From Agarivorans aestuarii (GTDB lineage: Bacteria > Pseudomonadota > Gammaproteobacteria > Enterobacterales > Celerinatantimonadaceae), in the NCBI RefSeq assembly GCF_019670125.1, contig NZ_AP023033.1, positions 2,159,001 to 2,223,000 of the forward strand: a stretch of 64,000 nt of DNA, given 5' to 3'. The stretch's first letter is position 1; each line of letters opens with the position of its first letter. The translations under genes and the position numbers were made by a program. Positions 58,763 through 64,000 of the stretch are shown here, in pieces. The notes beneath the pieces are model-generated. The model was not told the DNA's origin. It was given only the letters and a program-made list of their open reading frames with translations, and searched no databases.

Positions 58763-61241
58763 GTTTAAGCGGATTTCATTGAGTGTAGTTATACCTATTT
58801 TGGCTTTGGTATTGTTAGTTATTGCTCAAAGTTTATTGTTGTTAGGTACGCTGCATGAACAACGCAATAAAATGGCAGAACATACTAGCCAACGTTTGCT
58901 GCATATTGGCTATCAGCTTCAACAAAGCCTTTCAGACAGTTTATCTCGTCATCAGTGGGATATTGCCGAACGCCAGTTAACCTTAGTGGCCCTAAATCAA
59001 CAACTGGATTCACTGCAGGTTATTGATCCTCAAGGTTTGGTTCAAATATCCAACAAACGCGCAGAAAAGAGCCTGTTTGCTGCAGATAATGCAAATTACT
59101 TTAATACCGAATTGTTCAATCAGGTAAAAACCAAGCGCTCACCGATATCACAAGTATTGCCCGAACATTGGCAAGTAAACTTGTATTTGCCTTTAGACAT
59201 GGGGCCAAGAGAAGACAGCTTGCGAAGAGCTGAACAGGGCGCAATATTTGTCAGCTATAACCTACAAAATACGTGGCTAGCTAAGCGTCAGATGATCATA
59301 GATGAAGCGATAAAAACCTTCATCTACATGTCGGTGGCTATGTTGCTACTGGTATTAATGCTTAACCGACTATTAGTCGCGCCTATTAATAAGCTTGTAG
59401 GGCGCACTAAGCAAATTCAAACCCATCGAAATGCCAATATTGCAGCAAAAAGCCAAGGTGAAATTGGTGCCTTAGAACATGCCATTGGCAAAATGGCTAA
59501 CGGTATTCATAGTAGCTTCGCCCAACTACAGCGCAGTGAGCAACGCTGGCAGTTTGCCTTAAGTGGCTCTGGAGACGGTATTTGGGATTGGAACCTAATT
59601 ACTAATACGGTGTATTACTCTCCACAATGGAAAGCCATGTTGGGTTACCAAGAAGGTGGGATAGGTGAAAAGATAGAAGAGTGGGAGTCTAGGATCCATC
59701 CTGAAGACTTAGACAAAACTCTCAATGAGCTACGCAAGCACCTTAAAAAGAAAAACAAAGTTTATGAGTCAATGCATCGGGTTAAACATAAAGATGGTCA
59801 CTATTTGTGGGTATTATCTCGAGGCATGGTGGTAGAGCGCAGTGAGCGAGGTTTACCTTCTCGAGTGATCAGCACCCAGACAAACATATCTGAAGTTCGC
59901 TCTGCCCAGGAGTTGGTGCGTTTTCAGTCTTCACATGATGACATTACGCGATTGTCTAATCGTAGAAAACTTCTAGAAAATCTGGATTTGGAAATTGAAA
60001 GAGGACGTAAGTCCAACAAAGTTGGTGCGCTAATTTATCTCGATATTGACCACTTTAAAAACGTTAACGACATGCTTGGTCACGCCGCCGGTGATTTATT
60101 GCTTCGATTAATCGCTCACCGACTTAGAGAAGGGCGAAGCAGTACTGAAACGGTTGCTCGTCTTGGCGGTGATGAATTCGCCTTGTTAGTACCTAATCTA
60201 TCTACCGACCGCGAAGAAGCGAAGCAACTTGCTGCCAATATGGCTGAGCATTTAGGGCGGGTTATTCACAAAGAGTTTGTGATCAAGGGTAATCAAATTT
60301 CCTTGAACCTCACCACCGGTGTTGCTCTGTTTCCTAATCACGATAGCAATGCCACTGAGATTTTGCGCCAAGCAGATATTGCGCTTTACCACGGTAAAGA
60401 TAATGAGCGCTCAAGCGTTCATGTTTTCTCTGACCAAATGGCCGATGAGATCCAAGAGCGCCATCAGTTGACGAAGATGATGCGAGAAGCGCTAGAAAAC
60501 GAAGATATGGTAGCGTACTTCCAGCCTCGTTATAACGCTAACTTTGAGATGGTTGGAGCCGAAACCCTATTGCGTTGGTTTGATACCAAACTTGGTTGGA
60601 TTTCACCTGGTCGTTTTATTCCATTAGCGGAAGAAACAGGGTTAATTCTTACAATTGGCCAATGGGTAATGCGAAGTGCCTGCGAGACCTTAAAAACTTG
60701 GGAAGAGCGCGGCTTACCTGAAAACTTCAAAACCTTGTCGATTAACGTAAGTCCTAACCAGTTCCACCGTGATACCTTTGTCCAAGAGACCTTGGCTACT
60801 ATCCAACAAGCGGGTTGTGATCCTAAACTTATTGAATTGGAAATTACCGAAGGCGTATTGGTAGATAACGTTCAAGATACGGTCGAGAAAATCCAAGCCT
60901 TGAGGGATATCGGGGTTCGTTTCTCAGTGGACGATTTTGGTACGGGTTACTCGTCACTTGCTTATTTAAACAAGTTACCGATTAACTGCTTGAAGATTGA
61001 TAAGTCTTTTGTGAGCGAGTTACAAAGTGGTGGTAGTGAATGTGCCATTATTACTACCATTATCTCCATGGCTGAGAATTTAGACTTAGAAGTTATTGCA
61101 GAAGGTGTGGAGACTGAGTATCAATTAGAATTCTTAAAGTACCGTCGTTGTACTGTGTATCAAGGCTTTTATTTTAGTGAAGCTCTTGAGCCTGAAATCT
61201 TTGAGGAACGTTTGTTTATTGGCCAGGCTGAAATAGCCTGA
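58755..61241 (+). CDS. Membrane PAS-GGDEF-EAL c-di-GMP synthase/phosphodiesterase
   Basis: An 828-residue inner-membrane protein. Order: helix 1 (about residues 9-30), a periplasmic domain (about 31-185), helix 2 (about 186-207), HAMP (to about 260), PAS/PAC (about 266-385), GGDEF (about 395-555) and EAL (about 575-820). The cyclase motif GGDEF is intact at 471-475; no RxxD inhibitory site precedes it. The EAL signature reads ETLLR from 603 (ExLxR kept) and the DDFGTG loop (726-731), the ELEITE segment, the Lys of CLKIDKSF and EGVET are present, so both activities look possible. GTG start overlaps the binding-protein gene. Confidence 0.9.
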   Translation: MYRFKRISLSVVIPILALVLLVIAQSLLLLGTLHEQRNKMAEHTSQRLLHIGYQLQQSLSDSLSRHQWDIAERQLTLVALNQQLDSLQVIDPQGLVQISNKRAEKSLFAADNANYFNTELFNQVKTKRSPISQVLPEHWQVNLYLPLDMGPREDSLRRAEQGAIFVSYNLQNTWLAKRQMIIDEAIKTFIYMSVAMLLLVLMLNRLLVAPINKLVGRTKQIQTHRNANIAAKSQGEIGALEHAIGKMANGIHSSFAQLQRSEQRWQFALSGSGDGIWDWNLITNTVYYSPQWKAMLGYQEGGIGEKIEEWESRIHPEDLDKTLNELRKHLKKKNKVYESMHRVKHKDGHYLWVLSRGMVVERSERGLPSRVISTQTNISEVRSAQELVRFQSSHDDITRLSNRRKLLENLDLEIERGRKSNKVGALIYLDIDHFKNVNDMLGHAAGDLLLRLIAHRLREGRSSTETVARLGGDEFALLVPNLSTDREEAKQLAANMAEHLGRVIHKEFVIKGNQISLNLTTGVALFPNHDSNATEILRQADIALYHGKDNERSSVHVFSDQMADEIQERHQLTKMMREALENEDMVAYFQPRYNANFEMVGAETLLRWFDTKLGWISPGRFIPLAEETGLILTIGQWVMRSACETLKTWEERGLPENFKTLSINVSPNQFHRDTFVQETLATIQQAGCDPKLIELEITEGVLVDNVQDTVEKIQALRDIGVRFSVDDFGTGYSSLAYLNKLPINCLKIDKSFVSELQSGGSECAIITTIISMAENLDLEVIAEGVETEYQLEFLKYRRCTVYQGFYFSEALEPEIFEERLFIGQAEIA

Positions 61242-61254
61242 CCAATAAGGTTAG

Positions 61255-63393
61255 TTAAGCTTTTCTCGTCCAAGTGTGGAACTTCTCAAGATAGGATAGG
61301 ATTTTCTCGGGAGCGTGATTACGCTTCCATTCACCTGCTACATATTTGTTTGCTTCCATCATGGTTGGGTAGGCATGTATGGTTCCTAAGATTTTATTTA
61401 AACCTAAGCCATGTTTCATTGCTAAGGTGAACTCTGCTAATAATTCTCCAGCATGCTCACCAACAATGGTTGCACCAAGTATTTTGTCTTTTCCTGGTAC
61501 GGTAAGCACTTTAATGAAGCCTTTAGTTGCACCTTCAGCAATTGCGCGGTCTAGTTCTTCTAGCTCAAACTTAGTCACTTCGTAACCAATATCCTGTTGC
61601 TTAGCTTCTTGCTCATTTAAACCTACACGAGCAACCTCGGGATAGGTGTAGGTTGCGGCTGGAATTACCGAGTAATCGGCTTTAAATTTTTTGAATCGAC
61701 CAAACAGCGCGTTTACAGCGGCATACCAAGCTTGATGAGCTGCAAAGTGGGTAAATTGATAAGGCCCAGCCACATCGCCAACAGCATAAATATTGGGGAA
61801 ATTGGTTTGCAAATGTTCATTTACAGCAATCGTGCCGCGCTCTGAGTTTTCAATACCAAGCTCTTCTAATCCAAAGCCCTTAGTATTTGCAACGCGGCCT
61901 AATGCGAGTATCACTTTATCAAAAATAACTTCTTTTTCTTGCTCGCCTTTAATCAGTTTTACACTTTGCTGGCCGTTTTGATTATGAAAGCTAACCGCTT
62001 TCCAACCCAATAATAGATTGATACCTTCATTGGTAAACTGTTCTTCTAACAACTTACTCACCTCTAGGTCTTCTCGGATTAATAAGTGGTCGGCCATTTC
62101 TATTTGGGTCACTTCGGCACCTAATCGAGCAAAACTTTGGGTTAATTCACAACCAATTGGACCACCACCTAACACGAGCAGCTTTTCTGGGAGTTGTTTT
62201 AGCTGCCAAAGCGTATCAGAGGTTAAATATTCGACCTCTTGTAAACCGGGGATGCCGGGTACAAGTGGCCGAGCACCAGTAGCAACTACAATGTTTTGGG
62301 TAGTCACTGATTTACCGTCTATTTCGACTTCCCAAGGGCTAATGATTTTTGCGGTGCCTTGAACGCAGTTAACCCCTAATTTGGTATAGCGCTCTACCGA
62401 GTCATGTGGTTCAACTTGTTGAATAACATCGTGTACTCGTTGCATTACCTTGGCAAAATTTGCTTGTGCATCGACTTTCTCATAACCAAATTTTTCTGCA
62501 TTACTCGCTTCATAGGCAAACTTTGCGCTGCGTATTAACGCTTTAGAGGGGACACATCCAGTATTTAAACAGTCGCCGCCCATTAGGTGCTTTTCAACTA
62601 AGGTGACTTTTGCTTTAACAGCCGCAGCGATGTATGAACTCACTAAGCCACCAGCACCCGCTCCAATAACTAACATGTTGTTATCAAATGAACTTGGCTT
62701 TTGGTAGGGGGCGTAGACTTTGCGTTGCTTAATGCCATTTAAGATTGCCTTGCTAATGTAAGGAAGAATACCCAATAGGGTGAAGGCAATAAGAAGAGAC
62801 GGTGACAATATTCCCGATAAGCTATCTAACTTTGCTAACTCGGTGCCTGCGTTCACATACACTACGGTTGCGGGGAACATGCCTATTTGGCTTACCCAAT
62901 AAAAGGTTTTAAGAGGCAGTTTGGTTAATGCCATTACAAGGTTGATTAAAAAGAATGGAAAGACTGGTATTAGCCTTAAACTTAAAAGATAAAAAGCACC
63001 TTCTTTTTCTATACCTTTGTTAATGCTCTTTAGTTTGTCGGCATAGCGCTGTTCTAAGCTGTCTCTAACTAAGTAGCGAGCTACTATAAACGCTAAACTC
63101 GCGCCGATAGTACTGGCAAAAGAAACCATTATTACGCCGTTCACTACACCAAATAATGCGCCGGCCAGCAAAGTAAGAAGGGCGGCGCCTGGTATCGAAA
63201 ATGCGGTTACAAAAACATACAAAAAGAAATAAGCAACAATAGACACCAAGAAGTGATTTTCTACAGTGCTTTGTAAATCAGCTTGGCTTTGTTTAATGGT
63301 TTCGAAGTTAAGCCATTGGCCTAAGTCGAACCACAGGATAAGACCGACAATAACAGCGAGCACTGCTACAACAATCAGTTTATTTGGTTTCAT
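61255..63393 (-). CDS. TVP38/DedA-type membrane domain fused to a flavin disulfide reductase
   Basis: A 712-residue fusion. Residues about 1-225 form a VTT/TVP38-DedA-type membrane domain with about five to six helices (LAGALFGVVNG, RLIPVFPFFLINL). Residues about 238-712 are a complete class I pyridine nucleotide-disulfide oxidoreductase like MerA/dihydrolipoamide dehydrogenase: FAD site VIGAGAGGLVSSY, redox pair GGDCLNTGCVPSKAL, NADPH site LVLGGGPIGCELTQ, YAVGDVAG, and the His-Glu dyad in HAYPTMME. It lacks the N-terminal metal-binding and C-terminal Cys-Cys features of MerA. Substrate unknown; a membrane-bound thiol or quinone reductase is possible. Confidence 0.9.
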   Translation of the reverse strand: MKPNKLIVVAVLAVIVGLILWFDLGQWLNFETIKQSQADLQSTVENHFLVSIVAYFFLYVFVTAFSIPGAALLTLLAGALFGVVNGVIMVSFASTIGASLAFIVARYLVRDSLEQRYADKLKSINKGIEKEGAFYLLSLRLIPVFPFFLINLVMALTKLPLKTFYWVSQIGMFPATVVYVNAGTELAKLDSLSGILSPSLLIAFTLLGILPYISKAILNGIKQRKVYAPYQKPSSFDNNMLVIGAGAGGLVSSYIAAAVKAKVTLVEKHLMGGDCLNTGCVPSKALIRSAKFAYEASNAEKFGYEKVDAQANFAKVMQRVHDVIQQVEPHDSVERYTKLGVNCVQGTAKIISPWEVEIDGKSVTTQNIVVATGARPLVPGIPGLQEVEYLTSDTLWQLKQLPEKLLVLGGGPIGCELTQSFARLGAEVTQIEMADHLLIREDLEVSKLLEEQFTNEGINLLLGWKAVSFHNQNGQQSVKLIKGEQEKEVIFDKVILALGRVANTKGFGLEELGIENSERGTIAVNEHLQTNFPNIYAVGDVAGPYQFTHFAAHQAWYAAVNALFGRFKKFKADYSVIPAATYTYPEVARVGLNEQEAKQQDIGYEVTKFELEELDRAIAEGATKGFIKVLTVPGKDKILGATIVGEHAGELLAEFTLAMKHGLGLNKILGTIHAYPTMMEANKYVAGEWKRNHAPEKILSYLEKFHTWTRKA

Positions 63394-63445
63394 ATTTTGT
63401 TCTCTAAACAGTAGTGACAGTTTATAGACCGATAAGCTTATGATT

Positions 63446-63970
63446 CTATTTCACAATTTTTACGTTGTTAGTATAGGCTAATATGAAATCACTGATTAGC
63501 TTAGGCTTATTTAAATCTAACAAAGGTAAGTCTGTATTAAGCTTATCAGGGCTAGCCACAGCGATGACGTGCTTGTCATTTGGGAACAGCAAAGGCTTAC
63601 CAAGATCGCTTCGATGAATTTCTATTTTTGCCACTTCGCTATGTCGATAGCCTTCAACGACCACTAAATCGCATAGTTGCCAGTTTATCCAAGACAACTG
63701 TTCGTTTAAGTCGTCATGTTGCTGCTGAAGACTAAAGTGGTAACGTTTATGAGGGCATGAAAGTATCACCTGTTCTGCGCCAGCCTCTGCAAACTTATGG
63801 CTGTCTTTACCCGGTTTATCCAGCTCTATTGCGTGATGGCTATGTTTTATAACCGCAACACTTAAACCCCGTGCCTTTAGCAAAGGAATAAGTTGGCTTA
63901 GTAAGGTGGTTTTTCCGCTGCCGCTATAGCCAGCCAAGGCGATGATTGGTTTTGGCCAGTTTCTAGTCAT
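63446..63970 (-). CDS. mobB: Molybdopterin-guanine dinucleotide biosynthesis protein MobB
   Basis: GTP-binding adaptor that assists MobA in attaching GMP to molybdopterin. The 174-residue protein (E. coli 175) has the P-loop GYSGSGKTTLL (residues 14-24), VAVIKHSHHAIELDKPGKDS and the VVEGYRH segment. The start has TTGGAGAT just upstream, and further molybdenum cofactor genes may continue beyond the right edge. Confidence 0.93.
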   Translation of the reverse strand: MTRNWPKPIIALAGYSGSGKTTLLSQLIPLLKARGLSVAVIKHSHHAIELDKPGKDSHKFAEAGAEQVILSCPHKRYHFSLQQQHDDLNEQLSWINWQLCDLVVVEGYRHSEVAKIEIHRSDLGKPLLFPNDKHVIAVASPDKLNTDLPLLDLNKPKLISDFILAYTNNVKIVK

Positions 63971-64000
63971 TTTATCTCCAAGTTAGTTATTTTTTACCAA

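Noticed and set aside
61255-63393. Mercuric reductase
   Set aside because: The redox core is MerA-like, but the N-terminal heavy-metal domain, the C-terminal Cys pair and any mer neighbours are missing.

Overview
The window looks like ordinary core chromosome of a marine gammaproteobacterium. Base composition is moderate, roughly 43-46% G+C by eye. Gene orders match those known from Enterobacterales, Vibrionales and Alteromonadales: ybgC-tolQRAB-pal-cpoB followed by lysine tRNAs and nadA, bioA divergent from bioBFCD, and the gapA/yeaD-msrB-yeaC-ansA-sppA-ydjA neighbourhood. A VolA-type lipase, a DUF3334 protein and an arginine succinyltransferase-pathway enzyme (AstB) point to the Alteromonadales/Vibrionales side. 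My guess is an Agarivorans-like organism, but this is inference from remembered protein resemblance, not a search. No insertion sequences, integrases, prophage genes, rRNA genes or CRISPR arrays were seen.

Layout. 1-2.7 kb: 3' part of a secreted VolA-type lipase and the S49 peptidase SohB. 2.7-9.6 kb: astB, topA, a divergent MTHFR-like protein, and a two-gene unit of an orphan histidine kinase plus a membrane coiled-coil protein. 9.7-13.1 kb: a co-directional run of hydrolases (M14 metallopeptidase, alpha/beta hydrolase, a secreted unknown, a class-3-like lipase). 13-16 kb: small membrane proteins, a YeiH-family transporter and an RssA-type patatin. 16.2-21.3 kb: a TetR-adaptor-RND efflux operon. 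21.4-23 kb: ruvAB behind a clear LexA box. 23.2-28.5 kb: ybgC-tolQRAB-pal-cpoB. 28.7-29.3 kb: six near-identical tRNA-Lys(UUU) genes, then nadA and guaC. 31.7-48.8 kb: a block with the same genes as the E. coli yeaD-gapA-msrB-yeaC-ansA-sppA-ydjA neighbourhood, but carrying malQ-glgB-glgX between gapA and msrB and fadH between sppA and ydjA. 48.8-51.6 kb: DUF3334, asnS and a small membrane protein. 51.6-56.6 kb: the biotin cluster with a BirA-type operator. 56.7-64 kb: htpX, a two-gene unit pairing a solute-binding lipoprotein with a PAS-GGDEF-EAL enzyme, a TVP38/DedA-flavin reductase fusion, and mobB.

The most interesting candidate system is the pair at 57785-61241. A periplasmic solute-binding lipoprotein with no transporter genes beside it overlaps by 8 bp a membrane c-di-GMP enzyme whose GGDEF and EAL motifs both look intact. 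The arrangement resembles the NspS-MbaA polyamine-sensing pair of Vibrio cholerae but uses a different binding-protein family. Other points worth a second look are the MTHFR-like protein lacking the catalytic glutamate, the membrane-fused flavin disulfide reductase, a hexapeptide minicistron coupled to topA, a hairpin over the ansA start codon, a compensatory acceptor-stem change in one of six tRNA-Lys copies, and a CheC/CheX-like signature in DUF3334.
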